A stretch of DNA of 64,000 bases from NCBI RefSeq assembly GCF_003003255.1, contig NZ_PVTD01000001.1, forward strand, positions 1,054,001 through 1,118,000, given 5' to 3'. The stretch is from Aliiruegeria haliotis (GTDB taxonomy: Bacteria > Pseudomonadota > Alphaproteobacteria > Rhodobacterales > Rhodobacteraceae). How positions within the stretch are numbered: the first letter of the stretch is position 1; every line of letters starts with the position of its first letter. The notes beneath the pieces are model-generated. The model was not told the origin of the DNA and made no database searches. It saw nothing but the letters and a program-made list of their open reading frames with translations. Of the stretch, positions 1 to 8,708 are shown piece by piece. A program made the position numbers and the translations under genes.

Positions 1-2
1 AA

Positions 3-287
3 CGCCTGCCCTTCGCCAGATGGTTCACCGAGCGGGTGTCGCAATCGCAGATCGCCGTGTCCTCGGCCCACCCGCAGGCGGTGACCGAAGCGGTCAAGGC
101 CGGCCTCGGGCTGGGCTTTCTGGGCGAGATCGACGCGGAGAGACGGCCGGATCTCCACCCGGTGTTGCCCCCCGAGGAAGCCTGGGCATCGCAGCTCTGG
201 CTGGTAACGCATGTGGACCTGCACCGGACAGAGAAGGTTCAGGCGATGCTGAAGTGCCTGCGGGAGGTCCGATGCCCCGATCCATGA
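3..287 (+). CDS. LysR-type regulator, C-terminal fragment (5' end outside window)
   Basis: The frame is open from the first bases of the window to a TGA at 285-287 and codes about 94 residues. The fragment matches the end of a LysR substrate-binding domain: a stretch around VSSAHPQAVTEAVKAGLGLG, then a GFLGE turn, a run of acidic/proline residues and a closing LWLVTH strand followed by the last helix. In this family that pattern (a 'V..G.G....P' core after an AxxxAVxAGLG helix) belongs to the effector-binding half. The DNA-binding N-terminus lies upstream of the window, so neither target nor effector can be inferred. The assignment rests on short sequence and is moderately sure. Confidence 0.72.
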   Translation, partial: RLPFARWFTERVSQSQIAVSSAHPQAVTEAVKAGLGLGFLGEIDAERRPDLHPVLPPEEAWASQLWLVTHVDLHRTEKVQAMLKCLREVRCPDP

Positions 288-398
288 CCTGTGTCATGGC
301 GCCGTCGCCGCATTCGCGGTAGACTCGGAGCATGGAGGCCCGCCCCGGATGCTCCGACACCAAGGGCGCCCCGCCTCCGCAAAGAAAGGAGGCCAACC

Positions 399-809
399 AT
401 GCGTAGAACAATCAGACTCCTGTGTATCATCGGAGCTGCCGTGCTTGCGCTCGGCGCTGGCGGCGCGGTCTCCGAGGAAGATCTCGGACGCCAGGAATTC
501 ATGAGCGCCTGTGCCTCTTGTCACGGTGCCGACGGGAAAGGCGCCGGCGACGTGGCGAAGTTCCTCACGGTCGATGTGCCGGACCTGACCGGTCTTGCGC
601 AACGCCATGACGGCAAGTTCCCGATGCTCGACGTGATCCACATCATCGACGGGCGCACCGGTATGCGCGGCCACGGCAGCGAAATGCCGGTCTGGGGAGC
701 TTTTTTCTCCAAACGCGTAGGCGAGAGCGCGGGCGTCTTTGGCGGAGAAGCCATCGTCCGAGGCCGTCTGCTGTCGCTGGCCTACTACCTGGAGACCATC
801 CAGCAATAG
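399..809 (+). CDS. small exported c-type cytochrome
   Basis: A 136-residue protein begins at ATG 399, preceded by a strong AAAGGAGG-like ribosome site at 385-393; longer upstream starts in the same frame lack such a site and would disrupt the signal peptide. Residues 1-25 form a Sec signal (basic MRRTIR, then a hydrophobic LLCIIGAAVLALGAGGA). The haem-attachment motif CASCH follows at about residues 41-45, inside the typical 'G...F...CA.CHG.DG.G' context. A methionine in the MPVWG segment, residues about 96-100, is the likely distal haem ligand. The PVWG...F motif is common in monohaem cytochromes of respiratory modules. It stands alone between a regulator and holC, so its redox partner is unknown. 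Confidence 0.85.
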   Translation: MRRTIRLLCIIGAAVLALGAGGAVSEEDLGRQEFMSACASCHGADGKGAGDVAKFLTVDVPDLTGLAQRHDGKFPMLDVIHIIDGRTGMRGHGSEMPVWGAFFSKRVGESAGVFGGEAIVRGRLLSLAYYLETIQQ

Positions 810-852
810 GCCAGCCGCTTCGGGCCTTTCGGGGGGGGGAAGGGTCGGAGTC

Positions 853-882
853 ACGCCGCGCGGCCCCCGGGTCGCGCGGCGT
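853..882. terminator. hairpin between convergent cytochrome c and holC genes
   Basis: A perfect 10-base inverted repeat (ACGCCGCGCG / CGCGCGGCGT) encloses a 10-base loop and lies in the gap between two convergent genes. It can fold on both strands, which suits a bidirectional terminator. There is no clear T-tract, so intrinsic termination is an inference. Confidence 0.45.
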
Positions 883-914
883 CATCGTGCCATGTGATCG
901 GCCGGCGAGTGGTT

Positions 915-1373
915 TCAGCTCTCCGCCTTCATTTCCCACTTGCCGCTTTCTTCCGACCAGTATTGCGCGGACGCCCCGTCGCCGGTGAGCGCCTTCCACT
1001 GGCCACGGGCGTGCTGCACCGCCGCCTGATCGTGACCATCGAACAGGATGCAGACGCGGTCCATGCCGGCGATTTCCTCGACACTGACGGCGGCGCCGTC
1101 AATGGACATCAGGCAGGCCGCCCCGTTCGGGACCTCCTCTGAGCCGGTCAGGAGCACCGGCTGGTCGGCATCATGCGGCCCGCCCGAAAGCCCATGCGGC
1201 AGAAAACCCTCCTCCGGTCCGAGCCAGAGGCGTTGGTCGAGCCATTGTAGACGCCGTTCGTCGTTGCCGCGCACCACCACCCGCCAGCCACGCTGCATGG
1301 ATTTCTCCAGCAGCATCGGCAGCGTCACCTCCAGCGGGTGACGGGTGAGATGGTAGAAGAACGCCTGCCCCAT
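915..1373 (-). CDS. holC: DNA polymerase III subunit chi
   Basis: A 152-residue protein starts at ATG 1373, five bases after the pepA stop; a longer frame would begin inside pepA. The N-terminus (FYHLTRHPLEVTLPMLLEKS) is the classic chi opening, followed by WRVVVRG, LWLGPEEGFLPHG and a central P.LLT segment. The tail VCILFDGHDQAAVQHARGQW is also family-typical. Chi links the clamp-loader complex to single-stranded DNA-binding protein at the replication fork. In Rhodobacterales holC regularly follows pepA, as here, and the tight spacing suggests co-transcription. Confidence 0.95.
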   Translation of the reverse strand: MGQAFFYHLTRHPLEVTLPMLLEKSMQRGWRVVVRGNDERRLQWLDQRLWLGPEEGFLPHGLSGGPHDADQPVLLTGSEEVPNGAACLMSIDGAAVSVEEIAGMDRVCILFDGHDQAAVQHARGQWKALTGDGASAQYWSEESGKWEMKAES

Positions 1374-1378
1374 CGCAG

Positions 1379-2854
1379 CTATGCGCCCTCGTATCCATCC
1401 CGGATCATCCGGTCGAGCGCCATCACGCCCCAGCCGGAGGCGCCTTTCGGCGCCCATGCCGGGGGCTTTGCAGGCTGCGCGACACCGGCGATATCGAGGT
1501 GAATCCAGGGCGTGTTGTCCTTGACGAAATTGTGCAGGAACTCCGCCGCGGTGATCGAACCGCCGGCCCGGGTGCCCACATTGCGCATGTCGGCCTTGGG
1601 CGATTTCAGAAGGCTTGCGTAGCCCGGACCGATCGGCATTCGCCAGGCGCCCTCCCCCTCGGTCTTCGCGGCGGCGAGAAAGGCATCGGCAAAGGCATCG
1701 TCGTTGGAGAAGACGCCCGCGTTGTCATGGCCGAGCGCCACGATGATGGCGCCGGTGAGCGTGGCCAGGTCGATCATCCCGCAGGGATTGAAACGATCCT
1801 GCGCGTACCACATCACGTCGCCCAGCACGAGGCGCCCTTCGGCATCTGTATTGATCACCTCGACGGTGTCACCCTTCATCGAGGTGACGATATCGCCCGG
1901 TCGCTGGGCCTTGCCATCGGGCATGTTCTCCACCAGCCCAACGATACCAACCACGTTCGCCTTCGCCTTGCGCAGCGCCAGCGTCTTCATCACACCCGAG
2001 ACCACGCCGGCCCCGCCCATGTCCATCGTCATGTCTTCCATGCCGGCGCCGGGTTTGAGGCTGATGCCGCCGGTGTCGAAGACCACGCCCTTGCCGATCA
2101 GCGCAAGCGGGGCCTCTTCACCGCCCCCGTTCCATTGCATGACGACCACTTTGGACGGGCTCTCCGAGCCTTGCCCCACCCCCAGCAGCATCGTCATGCC
2201 GAGCTTGCGGAGGTCCTTTTCGCCGAGCACCTCGACGGTGATGCCCAGCTCTTCCAGCTCCACAAGCTTCAGCGCGAAACTCTTTGTGGTGAGGTAGTTG
2301 GCGGGCAGGTTCACCAGATCGCGGGTCAGGTAGACACCGTCGACGACCGCGTTGACCGCAACCATCTCCGCGCCGAGCGCCTTGTGCCCCGTGGCCATCA
2401 CGGTGACACTTCCGCCGGCCGGCTCGGCGGCTTCGCCGGTACGGCATTCCTTGAAGGCGTAGCTACGCAGCAGAAGCCCCTGCAGGACGTCCGAGAGCCG
2501 CTTGCGCGTTCCGCCCAACACCAAGAGGTCGTGTTTGCCACGCGCAGCACCTATGGACGCGCCAGCATTCCGCGCCGTCTCCGGCTCCGGGTCGGTTCCC
2601 AGCCGGACCACCTGGACCGCTACCGCGTCCAGCCCCGCCGGCCAGCCCAGGTCCGAGGCGTCGCCATCGTCCATCTTGCCAAAGGCCTCGCTCTGCACGA
2701 AGCGATCCAGCGCCCCGTTGCAGAGCTTGTTGACCCGTCGCGCGGCCTTGTCGAGTTTTCCGTCCTCGGGAACGAAGACGATGATACGGCCTGCGAATGC
2801 GGGGATCGCATCGAGGTCGGTGGCGCAGATATCAACGGCTGGCGCGTTGGTCAT
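1379..2854 (-). CDS. pepA: leucyl aminopeptidase (M17 family)
   Basis: A 491-residue cytosolic aminopeptidase of normal family length. The M17 metal-binding and catalytic signatures are visible: GKGVVFDTGGISLKPG around residues 256-271 with the MEDMTMDMGGAG segment after it, and the family signature NTDAEGRLVLGD around residues 337-348. The enzyme uses two divalent metals to remove N-terminal residues from peptides, contributing to peptide turnover; in some bacteria PepA also binds DNA, which cannot be judged here. It heads a minus-strand pair with holC and is divergent from the DUF2270 gene, so its promoter should lie in 2855-3010. Confidence 0.96.
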   Translation of the reverse strand: MTNAPAVDICATDLDAIPAFAGRIIVFVPEDGKLDKAARRVNKLCNGALDRFVQSEAFGKMDDGDASDLGWPAGLDAVAVQVVRLGTDPEPETARNAGASIGAARGKHDLLVLGGTRKRLSDVLQGLLLRSYAFKECRTGEAAEPAGGSVTVMATGHKALGAEMVAVNAVVDGVYLTRDLVNLPANYLTTKSFALKLVELEELGITVEVLGEKDLRKLGMTMLLGVGQGSESPSKVVVMQWNGGGEEAPLALIGKGVVFDTGGISLKPGAGMEDMTMDMGGAGVVSGVMKTLALRKAKANVVGIVGLVENMPDGKAQRPGDIVTSMKGDTVEVINTDAEGRLVLGDVMWYAQDRFNPCGMIDLATLTGAIIVALGHDNAGVFSNDDAFADAFLAAAKTEGEGAWRMPIGPGYASLLKSPKADMRNVGTRAGGSITAAEFLHNFVKDNTPWIHLDIAGVAQPAKPPAWAPKGASGWGVMALDRMIRDGYEGA

Positions 2855-3010
2855 TGGGGGATCTCCGTTCAGCTTTCACAATTCCTAGCCGCCACGCGGG
2901 CGATGTACCAGAGCCACGCGACAGCGATTGCGCCGACGCCCGGTTCCCATGGCCCCCCGGCGCGTCTACGGTGGCCACAGGACTGTGTTCAGGCGTCGTG
3001 GGGAGGACAG

Positions 3011-3682
3011 ATGCAGGACAAACCCGGCAAGCGCGAGTTCACCGCCGCCGAGATCGGCGCGCTGGCGCATCTCTATCGCGGCGAAGTCTACCGCAGCACG
3101 ATCTGGCGGACGCGGCTGGACACGACAACGAACTGGTCGATCGTCTCACTCGGCGCCGCGTTCTCGATCTGCTTTTCCTCTCCCGAGGCATCGTCGCTGC
3201 CACTGCTGCTGGTTGGTGTCCTGATCTGGACCCTGATGTTGCTGGAGGCGCGGCGGTATCGCTATTTCAACGTCTGGCGCGCCCGGGCCCGCTACCTGGA
3301 GACGCATTTCTACGCGCCGCTGCTTCTCGATGGCGATCTGCATACGGAGGAGGACTGGCAGAAGGTCCTGGCCGAGGATTACTGGCGGCCCGACTACCAT
3401 GTCAGCCTGCTGACGGCGATGGGTCGGCGGATCCGGCGCAATTACCTGTGGATCCTGACCGTACAGATGGCCGCTTATGTCGGGAAACTGGTAATCCACC
3501 CCGTACATGCCACATCGTTGCAGGACGTTGTCGACCGGGCCGACACTGGCCCCCTGCCCGGCGAATTGGTGATCGGGTTTGGCCTGGCCTACCTTCTGGC
3601 CTTCCTGTTCATCGCCCACCTGACAGGCCGCCGCGACGCCGCCAGCACGGCGCAGCGGGGTCGCGGCAGATCGCTGGGCTAG
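3011..3682 (+). CDS. DUF2270 family membrane protein
   Basis: A 223-residue protein begins at ATG 3011 behind a GGGGAGGA ribosome site. It shows the DUF2270 pattern: an N-terminal cytoplasmic helix (AEIGALAHLYRGEVYRSTIW), two hydrophobic segments at about residues 42-80, a conserved soluble middle (YRYFNVWRARARYLETHFYAP, then a DW...L..DY..P block) and a further hydrophobic segment near residues 150-160 and 180-200. The function of the family is not established. It is divergent from pepA and separated from lptF by about 480 bases, so there is no operon context to suggest a role. Confidence 0.85.
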   Translation: MQDKPGKREFTAAEIGALAHLYRGEVYRSTIWRTRLDTTTNWSIVSLGAAFSICFSSPEASSLPLLLVGVLIWTLMLLEARRYRYFNVWRARARYLETHFYAPLLLDGDLHTEEDWQKVLAEDYWRPDYHVSLLTAMGRRIRRNYLWILTVQMAAYVGKLVIHPVHATSLQDVVDRADTGPLPGELVIGFGLAYLLAFLFIAHLTGRRDAASTAQRGRGRSLG

Positions 3683-4163
3683 GAACGCCCGCGCAGCTAC
3701 CCCCTCGGGCCTTCGTGGACCGGATCGGGTCCTGCGAACGATCAGGCGCGCCGGTGGCCGGGCGGTTGGATAGCCCGGCACCCTGATTGCAGGTGTGCGC
3801 CCGGTCCACGCGCGCTCGTCCCACCGCCCCGCCCCGGGACACTTCTCCCCATCCCGGAACGGGGCGACGCTCGCGCTTCGATCAGGAGGCCACATGCGGT
3901 CACGATTTGGTGAGACCGGAAACGCCGCGCGACCGCCCGTCTCACCACGTTCCATTGCTGCCGAGCCGCGCCGAACGCCTTGCCACGGGCGCCTACGCCG
4001 GAACCGCATCCGACAAAGCCGCCACGCCGGATCGGCGAGGACACGCCAAGAGCGCCAGGGGGGTGCGCAACTCCACCGATCCCGCACAATATCGCGCGAC
4101 GGGTTTTACCCGTGACCCGATATCGTCTAATCCGGAACAAACAATAAGCCGGAGCAGAGCCGC
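3683..4163. other. intergenic region upstream of lptF
   Basis: No convincing gene. Short open frames exist on both strands but lack ribosome sites, have arginine/proline-rich translations typical of GC-rich non-coding frames, and overlap each other. The stem-loop at 4089-4123 is the only ordered element seen. The lptF promoter should lie here. Confidence 0.5.
4089..4123. promoter_or_regulatory. two-tier stem-loop upstream of lptF
   Basis: An outer arm pair ATATCG / CGATAT flanks an inner pair ACGGGT / ACCCGT with a 3-base loop, giving an interrupted hairpin ending 41 bases before the lptF start. It could be a leader structure, a protein-binding palindrome or a terminator for upstream transcription; the sequence alone does not decide. 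Confidence 0.4.
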
Positions 4164-5324
4164 GTGGCGCGATTCGACCGATACTTCCTCTACCAGTTGA
4201 CCGTGCTTTTCGGTTTCTTTTCGCTGGTGCTGGTCTCGGTCTACTGGATCAACCGGGCCGTGATCCTCTTCGATCAACTGCTGGCGGACGGCCAGTCCGC
4301 CGGTGTCTTCCTCACGCTGACCCTCTATACCCTGCCGAACGTGATCCGCATGGTGCTGCCGATCTCCGCCTTCGTCGCGGCTGTCTATGTCACCAACAGG
4401 CTGACGACCGAGAGCGAGCTGGTGGTGGCGCAGGCGACGGGCATGTCGCCCTGGCGCATGGCCCGCCCGGTGTTCCTGTTCGGCCTGCTGGTCTGCGTCC
4501 TGATGATGGTTCTGGTGCATTTCCTGGTCCCGATGAGCCGCACCCAACTGGCCGAGCGGTCCGAGGAAATCGAGGCCAATGTCGCCGCGCGCATGCTGAC
4601 GGAGGGGCAGTTCCTGCACCCTGCGAAGGGTATCACCTTCTACATTCGCGAGATCACCCGGGAGGGCGAACTGAACGATGTCTTTCTCGCCGATGCCCGC
4701 GCCGATACCACCCGAACGGACTACATGGCCACGCGCGCCTATCTGGTACAGGAGGGCGGCGCGCCGAAACTGGTCATGGTGGATGGCTCCGCCCAGACAT
4801 ACCAGCGCGAGGATGGACGGCTTCTTGTCACCACCTTCGACAGTTTCACCTACGATGTCGGCGCATTGATGGAGAACTCTGGCCGGACCCGGACGGACGT
4901 ACGGGAATACGACACGCTCACGCTCTTCTCCCCGGATCAGGCCGCGCTCGACGCCACGCGGCGGGACCCGTCCAACTTCTACTACGAGGGGCACCTGCGC
5001 ATTGCCCAGCCGCTCAACCCGCTGATTGCCGCCCTCATCGGTTTCTCCGCGCTCATGGTGGGCTCTTTCAGTCGCTTCGGCGTCTGGAAACAGATCGGTG
5101 TTGCCGTGGTGCTGATCATCGTGTTGCAGGCGATCGAGAACGGTACCGCCGATGTCGCCCGCAGCGACGCGTCCCTCTGGCCGCTGATCTACCTGCCGAC
5201 CATTCTGGGGCTCGTGATCGTTGCCACCTTGCTGTGGCTGGCCGGCCGGCCCGCGTTGTTCAAGCGGGTGCCCCGCGCGAACGCGTCTGACGTTGCCCCG
5301 GGCACGGCGGGAGTGGCGACATGA
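4164..5324 (+). CDS. lptF: LPS export ABC transporter permease LptF
   Basis: A 386-residue inner-membrane protein starting at GTG 4164 after a GGAG site. It shows the LptF/LptG (YjgP/YjgQ) layout: an N-terminal MARFDRYFLYQL cytoplasmic start, three membrane segments in residues 12-120, a large periplasmic beta-jellyroll of roughly 170 residues, then three more membrane helices from about residue 280 with the conserved HLRIAQPLNPLIAALIGF entry. With LptG and the cytosolic ATPase LptB (not in this window) it extracts LPS from the inner membrane and feeds the Lpt bridge. It overlaps lptG by four bases (ATGA), implying translational coupling. Confidence 0.95.
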   Translation: MARFDRYFLYQLTVLFGFFSLVLVSVYWINRAVILFDQLLADGQSAGVFLTLTLYTLPNVIRMVLPISAFVAAVYVTNRLTTESELVVAQATGMSPWRMARPVFLFGLLVCVLMMVLVHFLVPMSRTQLAERSEEIEANVAARMLTEGQFLHPAKGITFYIREITREGELNDVFLADARADTTRTDYMATRAYLVQEGGAPKLVMVDGSAQTYQREDGRLLVTTFDSFTYDVGALMENSGRTRTDVREYDTLTLFSPDQAALDATRRDPSNFYYEGHLRIAQPLNPLIAALIGFSALMVGSFSRFGVWKQIGVAVVLIIVLQAIENGTADVARSDASLWPLIYLPTILGLVIVATLLWLAGRPALFKRVPRANASDVAPGTAGVAT

Positions 5325-6427
5325 AGCTCCAGTTCTATTTCGCCCGCAAGTTCCTGATGACCCTGCTGGGGATTTTCGTCGTTTTCGCCGCTTTCATCAC
5401 CCTGCTGGACATGGTGGAGCAGATGCGGCGATTCGATTCCTCGGAGTTGTCCTTTGCCGGTGCGCTTGAACTTGCGCTGCTGTCCTCCCCGGAGACGCTC
5501 TACTCGATCCTGCCGCTCGTGGTCATGCTCGCCACGCTGGCGCTGTTCCTGAACCTCGCGCGGACGTCGGAACTTGTGGTCACCCGGGCCACCGGCCGCT
5601 CTGCGATCCGGGCCATGATCTCTCCGGCGCTGGCCGCGGCGCTCGTCGGCGTTCTCGGCGTCACGGTGATGAACCCGCTCGTGTCGGCCACGAAGCATGT
5701 CTATGAAAAACGAGCCGCCGAATACTCCGGCAACGGACGCTCGGTGCTGTCTGTCAGCGGCGAGGGCCTGTGGCTCCGGCAGGGCGGGCCAGAAGGTCAG
5801 ACCGTGATCCGCGCGGTGCGGACGAACATAGACGGAACAGTGCTTTACGACGTGACATTCACGGGATTCGCGCCGGAAGGATCCGGCGTATCCGGCCCCG
5901 TGCGCCGTGCCCAGGCCGGCAGCGCGACCCTCATCGATGGCGCCTGGAAGCTCAATGACGTGAAGCTATGGCCGCTCGGTGTTGCCAACCCCGAGCAAGA
6001 GGCCTCCTATCACCACGAACTACTGCTGCCCTCGACCCTGACGCAGGAGCAGATCCTTGACAGCTTCGGCTCGCCCGCAGCTGTATCGATTTGGGATCTG
6101 CCCGCCTTCATCCGCAACCTCGACGAGGCTGGTTTTTCCGCCCGGCTGCATCGTGTCTGGTTCCAGATGGAACTGGCGCTGCCGTTGTTTCTCGCCTCCA
6201 TGGTGATGATCGGCGCCGGGTTCACCATGCGGCATACACGGTTCGGGCGGACCGGGCTCATGGTCCTCTTCTCGTTGCTCATGGGCTTCTCGGCGTTCTT
6301 CATCCGCAGTTTCGCGCAGATCCTCGGCCAGAATGGGGATATCCCGGTCTCTCTCGCGGCATGGGCGCCACCGGTCATCGCCATACTGATGTCGCTGGGC
6401 ATCCTCCTGCACCTGGAGGATGGTTGA
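5321..6427 (+). CDS. lptG: LPS export ABC transporter permease LptG
   Basis: A 368-residue partner of LptF that starts within the lptF stop (ATGA, 5321-5324). It has the same six-helix plus periplasmic jellyroll architecture: MKLQFYFARKFLMTLLGIF at the start, LVVMLATLALFLNLARTSELVVTRATG as the coupling-helix region, a periplasmic domain at about residues 130-260, and the closing ELALPLFLASMVMIGAGF / FFIRSFAQILGQNG helices that are typical of LptG. Its stop overlaps the lptD start (TGATG), so lptF-lptG-lptD form one translational chain. LptB and LptC must be encoded elsewhere. Confidence 0.95.
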   Translation: MKLQFYFARKFLMTLLGIFVVFAAFITLLDMVEQMRRFDSSELSFAGALELALLSSPETLYSILPLVVMLATLALFLNLARTSELVVTRATGRSAIRAMISPALAAALVGVLGVTVMNPLVSATKHVYEKRAAEYSGNGRSVLSVSGEGLWLRQGGPEGQTVIRAVRTNIDGTVLYDVTFTGFAPEGSGVSGPVRRAQAGSATLIDGAWKLNDVKLWPLGVANPEQEASYHHELLLPSTLTQEQILDSFGSPAAVSIWDLPAFIRNLDEAGFSARLHRVWFQMELALPLFLASMVMIGAGFTMRHTRFGRTGLMVLFSLLMGFSAFFIRSFAQILGQNGDIPVSLAAWAPPVIAILMSLGILLHLEDG

Positions 6428-8619
6428 TGCCCCTGCCCTTCGCACCCCCCGGTAAGCTCGGTCGGCGGGGCACGCGATGCATCCGGGGCCAGACCACAAT
6501 CGCCATCGGGATCGCCGCGGCGCTGCTGGCCGCGCCAGCGACCGCGCAGGTGCAGGCGCCGGAGAGCACGTTCTCCACCCTGATCGCCGACCGCGTCGAC
6601 ATCACCGAGGACGGAAAGCTTGTCGCCACGGGCAATGTCGAAGCGCTCTATGGCGACACGAGGATCAAGGCAGGCCGCATCATCTACGACGACGATACGG
6701 GTAACTTGCAGATCGAGGGGCCGATCGTGATCACCCAGGGCGAAAACGCGCTTGTCCTGGCCGACAGTGCCGAGCTTTCGACCGACCTGACGGAAGGGTT
6801 GATCCGCTCTGCGCGCGTGGTTCTGGACCAGCAACTGCAACTGGCCGCAACCGAGATCAACCGCGTGAGCGGCCGCTACACGCAACTCTACAAGACGACC
6901 GCCTCCTCCTGTGAGGTCTGCGCCGCTCACCCGGTGCCGCTGTGGCAGATCCGTGCCCGCCGCGTGGTCCACGACGAGGTGGAGCGGCAACTCTATTTCG
7001 ACGACGCGATCTTCGATGTCGTGGGGGTACCTGTGGCCTACCTGCCGCGCCTGCGCCTGCCTGATCCGACGCTCGACCGGGCGACCGGGTTTCTCACCCC
7101 GAGCCTCCGTTCCACCGACGAACTCGGCTTCGGCGCGAAGATCCCGTATTTCATCAAGCTCGGCGATTCCCGTGACCTGACGGTGACGCCTTACCTGTCG
7201 ACCAACCGGACCCGCACGCTGGAATACCGCTACCGGGAGGCGTACCGCGGCGGCGATATCGAAGTGAACGGCGCCTTCAGCAAGGATGACATTGTCGATG
7301 ACCCGCGCGCCTACCTGTTCGCGGAAGGGGAGTTCAGGCTGCCGCGCAACCTGAAGCTCGAATTCGACGTGGAGCTGACCTCTGACGACACCTATCTGCT
7401 CGACTACGATTATTCCGACAAGGACCGGCTCGACAGCGCACTGACGATCTCCCGCGCGGACCGTCGCCAGCTCGTGGTCGCGGAGCTCATCGCCTACGAG
7501 TCGTTGCGGTCCTCAGAGGACAACGAGACACAACCCTTTCTCGTCGGCGACCTGACATGGATCGAAAAGTTCCAGCCGCGGTTCCTCGGCGGCATCGCCC
7601 GGTTCGAACTTGACGGGCATGGCCACCAGCGCAACAGCAACAAGGATGTGGTGGGACGGGACGTGACGCGGATCTCCGGCGCGCTGGACTGGCGGCGCGA
7701 CTGGAAGGGACCGTGGGGGGTGCTTTTTTCCACCGCTGCGCAGGCCCAGATGGACCACACCAGCGTCTACAACGACAGCACCTATCCCGACGACATCTCC
7801 GAGTTCACCCCATACGGTCTTGCCGAAGTGCGCTGGCCCTGGATCAAGCAGGGCGCTCGCGCAGGGCATGTGATCGAGCCGGTGATGCAGATGGTCTGGA
7901 GCCCCGATGACGGAAAGGACACGCCGCGGGACGAAAGCACCCAGCTTGAGTTCGACGAGGGCAACCTCTTCTCGCTGTCGCGCTTCCCTGCGGGGGACGC
8001 GCTGGAACGTGGGCTCAGGGCGAATATCGGGGTGAGCTGGACCCGCTACGACCCGACCGGCTGGTCGCTGGGGACAACTGTCGGGCGGATCCTGCGCGAG
8101 CGCGATCTGCACCAGTTTGCCGGGTACGAGAGCCTTGACGGGTTGCGCTCGGACTGGCTCGCCGGGGTGCAGCTGCGCCTGCCCAACGCGATGTCCTTCA
8201 CCAACCGGACGCTCTTCGACGACGCCTTCGACGTGACCAAGAACGAGCTGCGCTTCGACTGGGAGAACGAATGGATCGATATCGGGTCTTCCTACATCTG
8301 GATGGAACCCAGCGTGGCGGAGGATCGCGACGCCGTCACCCATGAGCTGACGGTGGATGGCGACTGGCAGGTGAATGACCGTTGGCTGACAACGGTCGAT
8401 GTGCGCTACGACATCGAACTGAACCGCTCCGCCTCGGCGCGGTTCGGGCTGGAATACAGCACCGAATGCGCCACCTTCGACTTCTCGATCCGGCGTCGGT
8501 TCACCTCTTCGGCGCAGATCCGCCCGACGACGGACTACAATTTCGAGATCAAGCTGGCCGGGTTCGGGGACACCGGCTCCGGGCGGCAGCGCCCCAGCCG
8601 GCCGGGCTGCCGCCTCTAG
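6427..8619 (+). CDS. lptD: LPS-assembly outer-membrane protein LptD
   Basis: The start at ATG 6427 overlaps the lptG stop; the frame remains open upstream but that part lies inside lptG. The 730-residue protein has a hydrophobic signal segment ending near residue 39 (AALLAAPATAQ), an N-terminal OstA-like jellyroll (residues about 45-200: DRVDITEDGKLVATGNVEALYGD) and a C-terminal beta-barrel with alternating aromatic strands and a GLEYSTECATFDFSIRRRF ending. LptD inserts LPS into the outer leaflet together with the lipoprotein LptE. A Cys-x-x-Cys pair (SCEVCAAHP, near residue 160) and a late cysteine fit the disulfides known in the family. surA, a chaperone for LptD folding, is the next gene. 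Confidence 0.96.
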   Translation: MPLPFAPPGKLGRRGTRCIRGQTTIAIGIAAALLAAPATAQVQAPESTFSTLIADRVDITEDGKLVATGNVEALYGDTRIKAGRIIYDDDTGNLQIEGPIVITQGENALVLADSAELSTDLTEGLIRSARVVLDQQLQLAATEINRVSGRYTQLYKTTASSCEVCAAHPVPLWQIRARRVVHDEVERQLYFDDAIFDVVGVPVAYLPRLRLPDPTLDRATGFLTPSLRSTDELGFGAKIPYFIKLGDSRDLTVTPYLSTNRTRTLEYRYREAYRGGDIEVNGAFSKDDIVDDPRAYLFAEGEFRLPRNLKLEFDVELTSDDTYLLDYDYSDKDRLDSALTISRADRRQLVVAELIAYESLRSSEDNETQPFLVGDLTWIEKFQPRFLGGIARFELDGHGHQRNSNKDVVGRDVTRISGALDWRRDWKGPWGVLFSTAAQAQMDHTSVYNDSTYPDDISEFTPYGLAEVRWPWIKQGARAGHVIEPVMQMVWSPDDGKDTPRDESTQLEFDEGNLFSLSRFPAGDALERGLRANIGVSWTRYDPTGWSLGTTVGRILRERDLHQFAGYESLDGLRSDWLAGVQLRLPNAMSFTNRTLFDDAFDVTKNELRFDWENEWIDIGSSYIWMEPSVAEDRDAVTHELTVDGDWQVNDRWLTTVDVRYDIELNRSASARFGLEYSTECATFDFSIRRRFTSSAQIRPTTDYNFEIKLAGFGDTGSGRQRPSRPGCRL

Positions 8620-8708
8620 TGCGGCTTGTGGGACCGGCGGTGCTGGCTTAGAACGCGACAAGGGCTTCGGACAGGATCCGGGGCGAACGGCAGGAAGTGC
8701 AGGAACGA

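Noticed and set aside
1499-3682. 727-residue plus-strand open frame
   Set aside because: Its first two thirds are antisense to pepA; only the part from ATG 3011, with a ribosome site and DUF2270 similarity, is real.
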